Below, one piece after another: positions 36,266-45,237 of a stretch of 64,000 bases of DNA. Location of the stretch: the NCBI GenBank assembly GCA_965279005.1, contig CBDIHK010000028.1, forward strand, positions 516,678-580,677, given 5' to 3'. The position numbers and the translations under genes were made by a program. Positions within the stretch are counted from its first letter, which is position 1; the number at the start of each line of letters is the position of its first letter. The stretch comes from Planctobacterium sp965279005. Its GTDB lineage: Bacteria > Pseudomonadota > Gammaproteobacteria > Enterobacterales > Alteromonadaceae. The notes below the pieces were generated by a model, which saw only the letters and a program-made list of their open reading frames with translations, did no database searches and was not told the origin of the DNA.

Positions 36266-37207
36266 CTATTTTTCGTGCCCCAATAAAAACAATAGCGGTT
36301 CATGTAGGCGCACTTTCCAGCTGTCCTCATCATGGGCTGCGCCTGGGAACGCTTTAGTTACCCAGCTACTGGCATCATAGCCCTTGGCTTTTAGCACTTT
36401 ATCCGCTTCTGCCTGAAGTGGTGGATAGTACTGGTCGAGGGTTTCGGTGCCAAAGTCGAAATACAGCTTGTGGTTTGCCGGATCCGGCAGGTTTTCCTGC
36501 ATGTATTGAAAAAAGAAAGGAGGGATCACGTCTTTGTCCTGTGGCGCAACCCCCAGCCAATGTGTAGAAATACAGGCGGCGCCGCCAAACACATCGGGAT
36601 ACTCACTAATGGCGTAAAGCGAGATCAAGCCCCCCATGCTGGAGCCAGCAACAAAGGTATTGTCCCTATCTGTGTGCACAGAATAAGTCCGGTCAATATA
36701 GGGTTTTAGCTCTTCAACCAGGAACTTCAAATAATTGTCTGATGCAATCGCACCGGTAAACAGCAGGCCATCATCCCGGTTGCGTTGTAGCAACTGGGTT
36801 TGCACCTCGGCAGGCATAGCTTCAAACACCTTTTGTGGAAAATACTGCTGGTGCCTTTCCTTCCTGCCATCAACATTGCCGTTAAACACACCAACGACAA
36901 TGAAATCGCGGGTTTGCCCGGTTGCCTGCAAGATACTGGCGGTTTCATCCACACCCCATTCCTGGTTATTCCAAGTCAGGCTAGCATCAAACAGGTGCTG
37001 CCCGTCGTGCATATAAACGACGGCATACCTTCTGTCCTTGCTGTAGCCCTCAGGTAGCCAAATATGCACATCTTTGTTATCAAAATACTCAGATACAAAG
37101 GGTTCAACCTTGTGGATTTGTCCAGCAAACACTTCAACCGCCTTGGCATTTGCTGCCAGCAATACAGAGCAAGCTATGCAAGCCCGAAATAGGTTACGCC
37201 AATCCAT
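36266..37207 (-). CDS. Secreted esterase of the Esterase D/IroE family
   Basis: A 313-residue alpha/beta hydrolase with a signal peptide (about 1-23). Landmarks are VVYMHDGQHLFDAS, the nucleophile elbow GSSMGG in FVAGSSMGGLISLYAISEYP, and a C-terminal catalytic His in PGAAHDEDSW. This family contains esterases acting on small esters, enterobactin-like siderophores and carbohydrate esters. It starts on the stop codon of the amylase gene (TAATG), so it is translationally coupled and likely deacylates or otherwise assists a glucan-degrading enzyme. Confidence 0.87.
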   Translation of the reverse strand: MDWRNLFRACIACSVLLAANAKAVEVFAGQIHKVEPFVSEYFDNKDVHIWLPEGYSKDRRYAVVYMHDGQHLFDASLTWNNQEWGVDETASILQATGQTRDFIVVGVFNGNVDGRKERHQQYFPQKVFEAMPAEVQTQLLQRNRDDGLLFTGAIASDNYLKFLVEELKPYIDRTYSVHTDRDNTFVAGSSMGGLISLYAISEYPDVFGGAACISTHWLGVAPQDKDVIPPFFFQYMQENLPDPANHKLYFDFGTETLDQYYPPLQAEADKVLKAKGYDASSWVTKAFPGAAHDEDSWKVRLHEPLLFLLGHEK

Positions 37208-39846
37208 TACATCATTTCCTGTAGTCTTAAAAACGCGCTATCCAATATTTTTGGATCCGTAGTCCGGCCACCGCCGAATTGCCATTCACCGCCTGCTGGG
37301 TGTAACTCCCGATAAGCCCCTTCGCCAGAAATATCCCAAGTTGTGAGGTAAATCCCCACATTGCGCCAATTATCGACGCCAATGAGCTGGCCACGGTAGA
37401 AAAAGGTAATGGTGTTATTGTCCTTATCGACACTGATTTGCGGTGAAACCCCGACTTTCTCACCCGCGTGCTCGCTAGTTGCGCCTTGGGCCCGGTACAT
37501 GTAGTTACCCCAGCCATAGGCCACATGGGCAAGCTCCCAACGGATCCGATCCGGCATTACAGCGTTTATTAATGGTAGTTCACGCTTACCTGCTGGTCCC
37601 GGGATATCGAAAAAGATACTAAAACTAGTATTGTCAAAACCATTCGCTGGCGCCCAAATGTCGGTCACATTTTCCATGGTGACATGGAGTTTTAAGTTAG
37701 CGCCGGCACTTTCAGCCCGGACCGCGAGGATTTCCATTTGGCCTTGGCTGGCGGGCTGCTCCGGCGGCCGGTAGTTGCCATTAAATCCAGTTGCGTCACC
37801 GGCTGGATCTTTTAACCTTGCAGCCCGCACCGGCTGCTCAATCCGGCTAGTGAAGCGCTGCCTTTCAGTTACCGCAGCAAATTCAGGTGCATAGATTTCG
37901 ACACTGTACTGGGTTACCCCTAAATTCCTTACCGGCACCGTCACTTGCCATAGGCCTTCGTCATCACTCTGGAAGTCCAGTGCCTTGTCTAAATTACCGT
38001 TCATAATCAACTTTAAATTGGCGTTGGCATGGCTAATGCTACCGGTTAGCAGGATATCTTCGCTAAATTCCTCGCCATCAATATTGGCATCGACATTAAT
38101 AACGATGTCATCATTGCCAGACGCATCCAATGTGGCCACGTCGCCAGAATCTGTAATGACCAACACAGCACGCGGCGGTAGTTCCATATTGAGCAAACCA
38201 CCCGCTGATACCGCAGGAATTGATATATCTTTGTTACTAAAGACACTATTGAGCCTACTGCCGGCTGCATAGCCGGTACGCAATCCATTTAGCAGGATAC
38301 TATTATCAGCCGTATTCAATAGCACAATGGCACTTCGGCCTTGGTATTCGCGCTTAAAGGCCAAAATGCCAGGGCCAGACTCGTCCGATGCCAGCACTTT
38401 CATATCACCCCTGGTGTATAGCAAATCGGATGTACGCAACTGGGATAGTTCCTGGATATAGCGGTAAAACTCGGATCCCTGGTTGAACTGGTCTTGTTCG
38501 CTCATGTAGCCACCGGCAAACATGGCCTGCCGGGTTTCCACCATGGCCTGCTCTGTGCCTTGGTAAATCACGGGAATACCGGGAATGGTGAAAATGAGCG
38601 CTAATGCCTGCTGCATAGCTTCTTCGCTAGCACCGGCTAAAAAGCGCTTGGTGTCGTGGTTGTCGATAAAGTTAGGGATCACATAAGGGTCGGGATACAC
38701 CTGCATATGGGTCTCTAGACGGAATGCGAGCTGCTTGGATGGCTGCCCTTCGCCCAGCACGCTGCCAATCTCGAAATACAATGGAAAGCCAATGACTGAA
38801 TTGAGCTCAGGTTTGTCTTTTGTCCCCAAAAAGCTGGCAACTTTGCGCTCGCCCGCATCGGAATAGGTGGGTGAAGGATCAAACACCTCACCAAAAGTCA
38901 AAAAATGGGATTTACCCAATGCCTCGGCTTTGGCGTAAATACCATCTTCGTCGTGCAAAAAGTGGTGCCAGAATTCGTGTTCGACATATTTCACGGTGTC
39001 CACGCGGTAAGCATCGACACCCACTTCTTCTATCCAGTAGCGGTAGGCATCCTTGAAGGCCTCCAACACCTGCGGGTTCTTGGTATTGATATCTGACAAA
39101 TTACCCAGTTGGTAAGTAAATTGTTGGTTTAAATCGGTGTAGTCATTGGCCGATGGCGTCCAATTGTAGATAGCCGCCTCTGCGTGCTCCGGGTTGTTGC
39201 GATCCACCATATGGAAAGGTGCCATTTCCGGTGCACTCTGCTGGCTATCAGACTCGAACAAGACGAAGTTCTTTGCGGTATCATTTGGGTCATACTCGCC
39301 CTCATAACCAAAAAAGATACCGGTATGGTTTAGCACTATATCCTGGATCAGGTACATGCCACGGTTGTGCAATGCATCGGATAGCGCCTTGTATTCCTGT
39401 AACGTGCCATAATGCTCGTCAATTTTCTTAAAATCCCGAGCCCAATAGCCGTGGTAACCGGAATACTCCGAATCACTGCTCCACCACTGGTTGGCAACCG
39501 GGGGCGTTAACCAGACCGAGGTAGCTCCGAGGTTCTGGATGTAATCCAACTGCGCGGTGATCCCTTTGATATCCCCGCCGTTGTAATGGCTTTCCTTACT
39601 GGGGTCATAAACCCCAACGCCCATATCGTTGTTAGTGGGGTCAGCATCATAGAAACGGTCTATCATTAAAAAATAGATAATTTGATCCTGCCACTGCGGT
39701 GACGGTACATGCAGGTTCAATGCTGTGTCAGCATCACTAGGCGCTGGTGTTGCCTCCTGGTTTGGCTGCGGCTGGCAAGACATCAGGGCAGCTGAAGCTA
39801 GGCAGGAAAATAGAACGGGTAAAAAGCGTTGCTTGACAAATAACAT
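37207..39846 (-). CDS. GH13 alpha-amylase lipoprotein with glucodextranase-type C-terminal domain
   Basis: An 879-residue envelope-bound glycoside hydrolase. A signal peptide with lipobox ALMSC precedes a linker and a GH13 barrel with all four conserved regions: DIVLNHTG, GVDAYRVDTVKYV (nucleophile Asp), FLTFGEVFD (acid/base Glu) and NFIDNHDTKRF. A beta domain, a starch-binding-like module (about 590-700), and a C-terminal glucodextranase-C-like region (about 700-879) follow. The ATG at 39846 gives a proper signal peptide; the frame is open 39 codons further, but that extension lacks sense as a leader. It is followed by the coupled esterase. It likely degrades alpha-glucans at the outer membrane or periplasm. 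Confidence 0.9.
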   Translation of the reverse strand: MLFVKQRFLPVLFSCLASAALMSCQPQPNQEATPAPSDADTALNLHVPSPQWQDQIIYFLMIDRFYDADPTNNDMGVGVYDPSKESHYNGGDIKGITAQLDYIQNLGATSVWLTPPVANQWWSSDSEYSGYHGYWARDFKKIDEHYGTLQEYKALSDALHNRGMYLIQDIVLNHTGIFFGYEGEYDPNDTAKNFVLFESDSQQSAPEMAPFHMVDRNNPEHAEAAIYNWTPSANDYTDLNQQFTYQLGNLSDINTKNPQVLEAFKDAYRYWIEEVGVDAYRVDTVKYVEHEFWHHFLHDEDGIYAKAEALGKSHFLTFGEVFDPSPTYSDAGERKVASFLGTKDKPELNSVIGFPLYFEIGSVLGEGQPSKQLAFRLETHMQVYPDPYVIPNFIDNHDTKRFLAGASEEAMQQALALIFTIPGIPVIYQGTEQAMVETRQAMFAGGYMSEQDQFNQGSEFYRYIQELSQLRTSDLLYTRGDMKVLASDESGPGILAFKREYQGRSAIVLLNTADNSILLNGLRTGYAAGSRLNSVFSNKDISIPAVSAGGLLNMELPPRAVLVITDSGDVATLDASGNDDIVINVDANIDGEEFSEDILLTGSISHANANLKLIMNGNLDKALDFQSDDEGLWQVTVPVRNLGVTQYSVEIYAPEFAAVTERQRFTSRIEQPVRAARLKDPAGDATGFNGNYRPPEQPASQGQMEILAVRAESAGANLKLHVTMENVTDIWAPANGFDNTSFSIFFDIPGPAGKRELPLINAVMPDRIRWELAHVAYGWGNYMYRAQGATSEHAGEKVGVSPQISVDKDNNTITFFYRGQLIGVDNWRNVGIYLTTWDISGEGAYRELHPAGGEWQFGGGRTTDPKILDSAFLRLQEMM

Positions 39847-40007
39847 ATGGATACAGTCCCAACTGGATGTTACAACTTTGTTAACAGTAGTAAATAGTAG
39901 CAAATACTGGCACATTACTAAGCTGAATACGAATGCAGAAAGTAGCTTGTTACTATGTTGCAATAATAACTATTCCCCACAAAATTATAAAAACCAGGGA
40001 CTTAATT

Positions 40008-41324
40008 ATGAAACTACGCCCGTACTTTACCCCACTACTGATATTATTGAGCTGTGTGTCGGTATTGCCTAGTTTTGCCAACGACAATAAGCAAGAAATG
40101 GAAAATATCGCGCAGCATTATGTGCGCTTGGTATTGGCGTTAGGGCAACACGACCCCGTATATGTCGACGCCTACTACGGGCCAGAAAGGTTAAAACAGG
40201 GCATTGATACCGACAGCTGGCCTTTGGTCAAAATTGCAGTTGAAGGTAAAAGCCTGCAACGGACGGTTAAGGCCTTGCCAACAACCTCTGACAAGGAGCA
40301 GCGCCTGCGCAGGCACTACCTGGTAAAACAACTCACAGCCCTGGTCTTCCACGCGCAACAGCTACAACGCCTGAAACAAAATCCCGATGCAGCCAGGGAC
40401 TTTAACCAGGAAGCCGTTGCCCTATATGACACCTTGCCGCCGACATATGACTATAGCTACTTCGACCAGTTATTGCAGGAGCTAGATGCAAGCCTGCCAG
40501 GACAAGGGGAGCTGCCGGAACGGATAGCGGCACTGCAAAAGCAGGTGCAAATTCCCAAAGACAAACTTGATATCGTGTTTAAAGCCGCGATGCAGGGTTG
40601 CCGGGACAAGACCCTGGCAAAAATGAGTTTACCGGAGGGCGAATCCTTCACCATTGAATATGTCAACGACAAAGCCTGGTCCGGTTACAACTGGTACCAA
40701 GGCAACTCCATAAGCCTCATACAAATCAATACAGACTTCCCAATTTACATTCCAAGGGCTATTGATTTGGGCTGCCACGAGGGCTACCCGGGCCACCATA
40801 CCTACAATGCTAGGTTGGAATCTGAATTGGTGAATAAAAAAGGCTGGCTTGAGCTATCGGTCTACCCACTGTTTAGCCCCCAATCGTTAATCGCGGAAGG
40901 CACCGCCAATTACGGTATCACCATGGCCTTCCCTGGTGATGAACGCATTACCTTCGAACAAAACAAGCTCATGCCATTAGCCGGGTTGGATCCCAAATTT
41001 GCGCAACAATACCATGCCTTCCTATCCCGGCAAGCCAAATTATCCTATGCAGGTAATGAAGTGGCGAGGGATTATATCAACGGTGATATTAGCCGGGTGC
41101 AAGCCATTGCCTTACAAGCTAAATACTCTTTGTCTAATACGGACAGGGCTGAACAGCGCATACGTTTTGTAGAAAAGTATGGCGCCTATGTTATCAATTA
41201 CAACTGGGGCAAGGATTTGGTGAGCGATTATGTGGAAGCCAACAGCGCCGGCCACGCACAGCGCTGGCAAGTATTCACTGACTTATTGTCCTCCCCCAGG
41301 GTACCGAGCTCGTTGAGCTGGTAA
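40008..41324 (+). CDS. DUF885-like zinc metallopeptidase, secreted
   Basis: A 438-residue protein with a signal peptide (about 1-23, cut after SFA) and a mainly helical body. It carries HEGYPGHH at about residues 257-264, matching the HExYPGHH-type zinc motif of DUF885 peptidase-like proteins, and a downstream EGTANYGI segment that can supply the third ligand. It may be a periplasmic peptidase. The ATG at 40008 was chosen because it opens a clean signal peptide; an ORF start at 39933 does not. The adenylate cyclase fusion gene begins 17 bases after its stop. Confidence 0.8.
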   Translation: MKLRPYFTPLLILLSCVSVLPSFANDNKQEMENIAQHYVRLVLALGQHDPVYVDAYYGPERLKQGIDTDSWPLVKIAVEGKSLQRTVKALPTTSDKEQRLRRHYLVKQLTALVFHAQQLQRLKQNPDAARDFNQEAVALYDTLPPTYDYSYFDQLLQELDASLPGQGELPERIAALQKQVQIPKDKLDIVFKAAMQGCRDKTLAKMSLPEGESFTIEYVNDKAWSGYNWYQGNSISLIQINTDFPIYIPRAIDLGCHEGYPGHHTYNARLESELVNKKGWLELSVYPLFSPQSLIAEGTANYGITMAFPGDERITFEQNKLMPLAGLDPKFAQQYHAFLSRQAKLSYAGNEVARDYINGDISRVQAIALQAKYSLSNTDRAEQRIRFVEKYGAYVINYNWGKDLVSDYVEANSAGHAQRWQVFTDLLSSPRVPSSLSW

Positions 41325-41341
41325 TAACAATGCTATAAACC

Positions 41342-42901
41342 ATGCCGAGGCAACAAACCACCACAATTAAGCGGCGCTGGCTATTGCCGCTAGTCACCTT
41401 GCTGCTGAATTTCTCAGGCATAGCCATGCTGGCTTGGACTGTTTGGGATTTTAGCTGGGTGAAACTCAGCTTCAGTTTAGTGCACTTAATTTTCCCCGTT
41501 TACGGTTTGGTATTATCACACGGACACATTGTTGAGACCCGCCGCTTGCTTTACGGCCTATTGTCAGTATTGATACTGAGCACCTTGCTGCTTTCCATCG
41601 CGCACTTACAACAGTGGCAAGCTTACGCCTGCGTAATTTTGCTGACATGGCTACACGTCGCCCTTGTGTGTACCTTGACGCTATATTTATCCAAAATCAG
41701 CCAGCACAAAATAGGATTGAAAGTGGGGCAACGGCTACCCGGCTTTGTATTTGAAGATACCGAGGGCAATCCTGTCACCCGCAGCAATATTGGTGAAGGG
41801 CCAATATTGTTTTATTTTTTCCGGGGCAATTGGTGTCCATTTTGTTCAGTGCAGATACAAGCCCTGATTGCTGAATATAAGAAGATATTGGATGAAGGCA
41901 TCTTGTTGGCTTTTGTCAGCGCGCAGCCCCATTCCGAAACCCAAAAACTGGCGGCTAAACACGGGTTGGCTTGCCGTTATTTAGTGGATTCAGGTTTTAA
42001 GTTCTCTGAGCAATACGATCTGGTAGACCGCGACGCAGTGCCAGCGCCACTGTCCCAGTACGGCAGCGATACCTTATTACCCACTTTATTACTGGTAGAT
42101 CAGCGCAACAAAATATTGATGCTGGAACAAACCGATAATGTCCGCTTCCGGCCAGAGCCGGACATTGTATTAAGCCGGGTAAAAGAGCTAGGAGCCAATG
42201 CCTATCTGGAAGAGATCATTGAACAACGCACCAAAGAGCTCAGCCTGGAGAAAGAAAAATCTGAAAAGATCATACTTAATATCCTGCCGGAACACACCGC
42301 CATTGAATTAAAAGAAAAAGGCAAAACCCAGGCCCGCTATTACGATTGTGTCACCCTGCTGTTTTCCGACTTCGCCGGCTTTACCAAAATAGCTTCTGGC
42401 GTCGAGCCACAAGTATTAGTTGATTCCCTTAACGCCTATTTTGAGCAATACGACCGCATAGTAGATGGGCTGGGTTTGGAGAAAATTAAGACTATCGGTG
42501 ACGCCTATATGGTGGCAGGAGGCCTGCCAGTGCGGGATCCTGATCACGCTCTAAAATGCTGTGAACTAGCAATCAGGATGCTGGAAGTGGGTAAAAAACT
42601 AAGACAAAACAAACACTTGTGCCAGTTTGAGTGTCGCATTGGTATCCACAGCGGGCCGGTAATGGCGGGGGTGGTTGGCGAAAAGAAATTTTGCTATGAC
42701 ATTTGGGGAGATACGGTTAACCTTGCCTCGCGTTTGGAAAGCAACAGCGAAATAGGCCGAATCAATATTTCTGCAACTACCTATGGGTTGGTTAAGCCCA
42801 TGGCGCAAGTGGAGGATAGAGGTCTAATTGCGGTGAAGAACCACTCCCAGCAACAAATGTACTTTCTTAACACGCTAGAACACCCAACCGCCAAACAATA
42901 A
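41342..42901 (+). CDS. Peroxiredoxin-like/adenylate cyclase membrane fusion
   Basis: A 519-residue protein with three parts. Four membrane helices lie at about 13-33, 38-58, 70-90 and 95-117. An AhpC/TSA-like thioredoxin fold follows (about 125-285), carrying FRGNWCPFC with Cys165-x-x-Cys168. A class III cyclase domain (about 330-510) comes after a short coiled coil (about 287-315). The cyclase has both metal aspartates (Asp343 in FSDFAGFT, Asp387), Lys383 and Asp453 that specify ATP, and Asn460/Arg464 of the transition state, so it should be an active adenylate cyclase. The cytoplasmic redox domain joined to it suggests cAMP production tied to thiol oxidation state. Neighbours give no pathway hint. 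Confidence 0.9.
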   Translation: MPRQQTTTIKRRWLLPLVTLLLNFSGIAMLAWTVWDFSWVKLSFSLVHLIFPVYGLVLSHGHIVETRRLLYGLLSVLILSTLLLSIAHLQQWQAYACVILLTWLHVALVCTLTLYLSKISQHKIGLKVGQRLPGFVFEDTEGNPVTRSNIGEGPILFYFFRGNWCPFCSVQIQALIAEYKKILDEGILLAFVSAQPHSETQKLAAKHGLACRYLVDSGFKFSEQYDLVDRDAVPAPLSQYGSDTLLPTLLLVDQRNKILMLEQTDNVRFRPEPDIVLSRVKELGANAYLEEIIEQRTKELSLEKEKSEKIILNILPEHTAIELKEKGKTQARYYDCVTLLFSDFAGFTKIASGVEPQVLVDSLNAYFEQYDRIVDGLGLEKIKTIGDAYMVAGGLPVRDPDHALKCCELAIRMLEVGKKLRQNKHLCQFECRIGIHSGPVMAGVVGEKKFCYDIWGDTVNLASRLESNSEIGRINISATTYGLVKPMAQVEDRGLIAVKNHSQQQMYFLNTLEHPTAKQ

Positions 42902-42925
42902 AACAATTATTCAGGGACGGAACCT

Positions 42926-43627
42926 ATGTACAAACACCTATTATTGATCAGCTGTGCCTTTATCTTGGCCGCCTGCCAGCAAACTACTGTCTTGATTTAT
43001 GCCCGTTACTTGCCCGAAGCTGACGTACAGAACCTCACTAACAAACTTGAACAAGCAGAGTACCAGGTGGAAATAAACGAGCATCCTTTTCCCAAAGGCG
43101 TTGCTAACACCGCCATTATTGCTTCCCCCTTTCTGTCAGACCGCGAAGCGTTAGGCAATATTGAAATGATATTGGCACAAAACCAATGGCCCGTTTATGA
43201 CGTCCGTACCCTGACCTCTGAAAACCACTGGTTTACTAAGGAAACTATTGGCGTCTTCCTGTTGCCCGAGGGTATTGACCCCCATGAAGGAACTAATGTA
43301 AAAGACCTGAGCAACAACTACACAAGCCGTGACTGCGACAACGACGTCACCCTGACACTTAATCCAGATGGTAGCTATGTGATTACAGCCCAACCGGTTG
43401 AAGGTTTAGATCCTGAAGTTTACGACGGCCAATGGTCGGTGCGTACCCCAGAATACTTGGAGCTGTTGACCGGTGCGGTGTACCCCATCAATTTTTATTT
43501 CCACCTCGCCCACAACATTGAGCAGGACAAGGTAAGCAAAATAAAAATGATTAGCCTACGCCCGGTTGAACCTTACGACATCTTTAACCAGTGTGAATTA
43601 GTACACGGTACCCGGCTGCAAGGTTAA
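42926..43627 (+). CDS. Lipoprotein of unknown function
   Basis: A 233-residue predicted lipoprotein: signal peptide with lipobox ILAAC (Cys17), followed by TTVLIYARY. The mature domain has a beta-rich N-terminal half that reads like a small fold of the receptor or secretin type, a central FLLPEGIDPHEG segment and the cysteines of SRDCDND and FNQCELV that could pair in a disulfide. It begins 24 bases after the cyclase fusion stop codon, so it may be co-transcribed with it. No family recognised. Confidence 0.75.
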   Translation: MYKHLLLISCAFILAACQQTTVLIYARYLPEADVQNLTNKLEQAEYQVEINEHPFPKGVANTAIIASPFLSDREALGNIEMILAQNQWPVYDVRTLTSENHWFTKETIGVFLLPEGIDPHEGTNVKDLSNNYTSRDCDNDVTLTLNPDGSYVITAQPVEGLDPEVYDGQWSVRTPEYLELLTGAVYPINFYFHLAHNIEQDKVSKIKMISLRPVEPYDIFNQCELVHGTRLQG

Positions 43628-43651
43628 CACTGTCACCCATGCCTATTTGCG

Positions 43652-44014
43652 CTATTCCTGTTCAGTAAAAATAAGTCTATTGCCAAAGGGATCCAGTATT
43701 TGCATGTCCCGGGTTCCCCAGGGCATGTCTTCAATGCTTGGCCGGTAAAAAGCATAGTTTTTGCTTTGTATTTGTGCCAGATATTGTTCAACCCCTTGCA
43801 TGGGTATTCGCACGGAGCTGCCGGGACAAGCGTCCCCGTGGTGCTCAGACAAATGCAGCTCTATCCCACCTAAGCATAGCGCCATATACAAGGGTGAGGC
43901 TTCATCAAAGCGGTGTTCAAATAGTTTTTCAAAACCCAAATATTGCAAATAGAATTCTTCGGCCTTGGCGATATCAAAAATACGGAAAATTGGTACTATG
44001 GATTCAAACCGCAC
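43652..44014 (-). CDS. Glyoxalase/bleomycin resistance (VOC) family protein
   Basis: A 120-residue VOC-fold protein with two beta-alpha-beta-beta-beta modules. FYLQYLGFEKLFEHRFDE and LYMALCLGGIELHLSEHHGD come first; the C-terminal half ends with ILDPFGNRLIFTEQE, the metal-binding end of VOC proteins. The single gene encodes a homodimer-type protein. Glyoxalase superfamily members with this layout bind or modify antibiotics such as bleomycin or small lipophilic molecules, and the exact substrate is open. Confidence 0.85.
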   Translation of the reverse strand: MRFESIVPIFRIFDIAKAEEFYLQYLGFEKLFEHRFDEASPLYMALCLGGIELHLSEHHGDACPGSSVRIPMQGVEQYLAQIQSKNYAFYRPSIEDMPWGTRDMQILDPFGNRLIFTEQE

Positions 44015-44051
44015 ATTCCTCTCCCAACTCTAAAGAAATGAAAATGAGATA

Positions 44052-44130
44052 AATGGGGTCAGGTTACTTGAAAGTTCAAACAGAATAAAAGGTTAAAGAT
44101 ATTGTGCCTTTCAAGTAACCTGACCCCATT
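44052..44130. repeat. REP-like palindromic element A (copy 1)
   Basis: Perfect 23-bp inverted arms at 44052-44074 and 44108-44130 around a 33-base loop; the arm begins AATGGGGTCAGGTTACTTG. It lies upstream of the WD40 lipoprotein gene and overlaps a spurious non-ATG start for it. A related but imperfect copy is at 46843-46922. Confidence 0.88.
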
Positions 44131-44152
44131 GATCCAAAGAAATGGATTTAAC

Positions 44153-45139
44153 ATGCAAATTGTAAAGTATGTTGTTGTATTGAGTTGCCTCTGGTTAGCC
44201 GCCTGTACATCAGAATTGCCCAGCATTGATGCCGTTAAGAGGGTGCAGCTAAGCAATGAATTAGTCCTACAAGGTAAGCTTTCAAAAGATGGCAAATCCA
44301 GCTACCTGCTCAGCAAGGGGCCAGTATTTAGCCAGTGGCAAAACCAAAGCCAAGAGCCGGTCTTACAAATAAATGCACAAAACCTATTACCCAACACCCG
44401 CAGGTTCACCCTATCACAAGATGAAAAAAGGCTGTTAACTGCTGATGCGCGCACCGTCCTGCTATGGCAACTACCAGAAGCGGCAGTGCTGGGTAGTTTG
44501 GATTTAACCAGCCACCTTGGCGATGCCAGCATCACTTCCATGCTGTTTATCAGCAACAATTATTTTGTTATCGGTGCCAGCGACGGCACCTTGTTGTTTG
44601 CCGATATCAACAACAACCTGTTCCGCCGCAACGGCAGCCATGATGGCGAAGTGGTGCACTTGCAACTGACCCAAAATAAAGACTACCTGCTATCTGGTGG
44701 CAACGATGGCCAGGTTATCATGACCGACCTTGGCACCTTGCTGGTGCGCAGCAAGTTTGAACTGCCCTTCCGCATTACTAGCTTGCAACTGTCTGCCAAC
44801 AACCAGTGGGTGTTTGTCTCTGATGCCCTCAACCAAAACTTTATTTGGGATCCCTGGCGTAACAAGAAAATATTGGAATTGGACTACTGGCAGCAATACA
44901 AGTGGTTCAGGCATAGCCGCTTCATCGCGGGCAACCGTTATTTGCTGACCACCTCGCCGAAAACCGAACTATCACTGTGGGATATGCAAACAGGCAAGGA
45001 AACCGCCATGTGGCAAGCCGAATCCCAGGGTTTTGGCTCAACCGTTAACGACCTAGTGGTGCTGGATAACCAGTTGTTGACCCTAAGCTCAGATGCGGTT
45101 TTGCAGTGGTGGGATCTGGCGCCGCTACTCACCAATTAA
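44153..45139 (+). CDS. WD40-repeat lipoprotein
   Basis: A 328-residue predicted lipoprotein: lipobox LAAC after a signal peptide (about 1-17) and then a beta-propeller. WD40-type blades are visible in RRFTLSQDEKRLLTADARTVLLW, DYLLSGGNDGQVIMTDL, LSANNQWVFVSDALNQNFIWDP and TELSLWDMQTGKET (fragments here are landmarks spaced about 40-45 residues apart). Scaffold or envelope protein role; no partner known. The ATG at 44153 was chosen over a TTG inside the upstream repeat because it opens a complete signal peptide. Convergent with the symporter gene across a palindrome. Confidence 0.85.
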   Translation: MQIVKYVVVLSCLWLAACTSELPSIDAVKRVQLSNELVLQGKLSKDGKSSYLLSKGPVFSQWQNQSQEPVLQINAQNLLPNTRRFTLSQDEKRLLTADARTVLLWQLPEAAVLGSLDLTSHLGDASITSMLFISNNYFVIGASDGTLLFADINNNLFRRNGSHDGEVVHLQLTQNKDYLLSGGNDGQVIMTDLGTLLVRSKFELPFRITSLQLSANNQWVFVSDALNQNFIWDPWRNKKILELDYWQQYKWFRHSRFIAGNRYLLTTSPKTELSLWDMQTGKETAMWQAESQGFGSTVNDLVVLDNQLLTLSSDAVLQWWDLAPLLTN

Positions 45140-45226
45140 TATCAAGGGGTCAGAGACCTTGAAACCGAAGCTCCCCAACCCTTTGTTCCTATTCATTATT
45201 TTCAAGGTCTCTGACCCCTTGATATT
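45138..45226. repeat. REP-like palindromic element B (copy 1)
   Basis: Perfect 27-bp inverted arms at 45138-45164 and 45200-45226, with arm core AAGGGGTCAGAGACCTTG. It starts at the last bases of the WD40 stop codon and separates it from the convergent symporter gene, so it may also act as a transcript-end hairpin. A diverged copy is at 61467-61544. Confidence 0.9.
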
Positions 45227-45237
45227 TTGATATTGGG

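Noticed and set aside
44102..44152. Upstream start for the WD40 lipoprotein
   Set aside because: It is a non-ATG codon inside the palindromic repeat; ATG 44153 begins a complete signal peptide.
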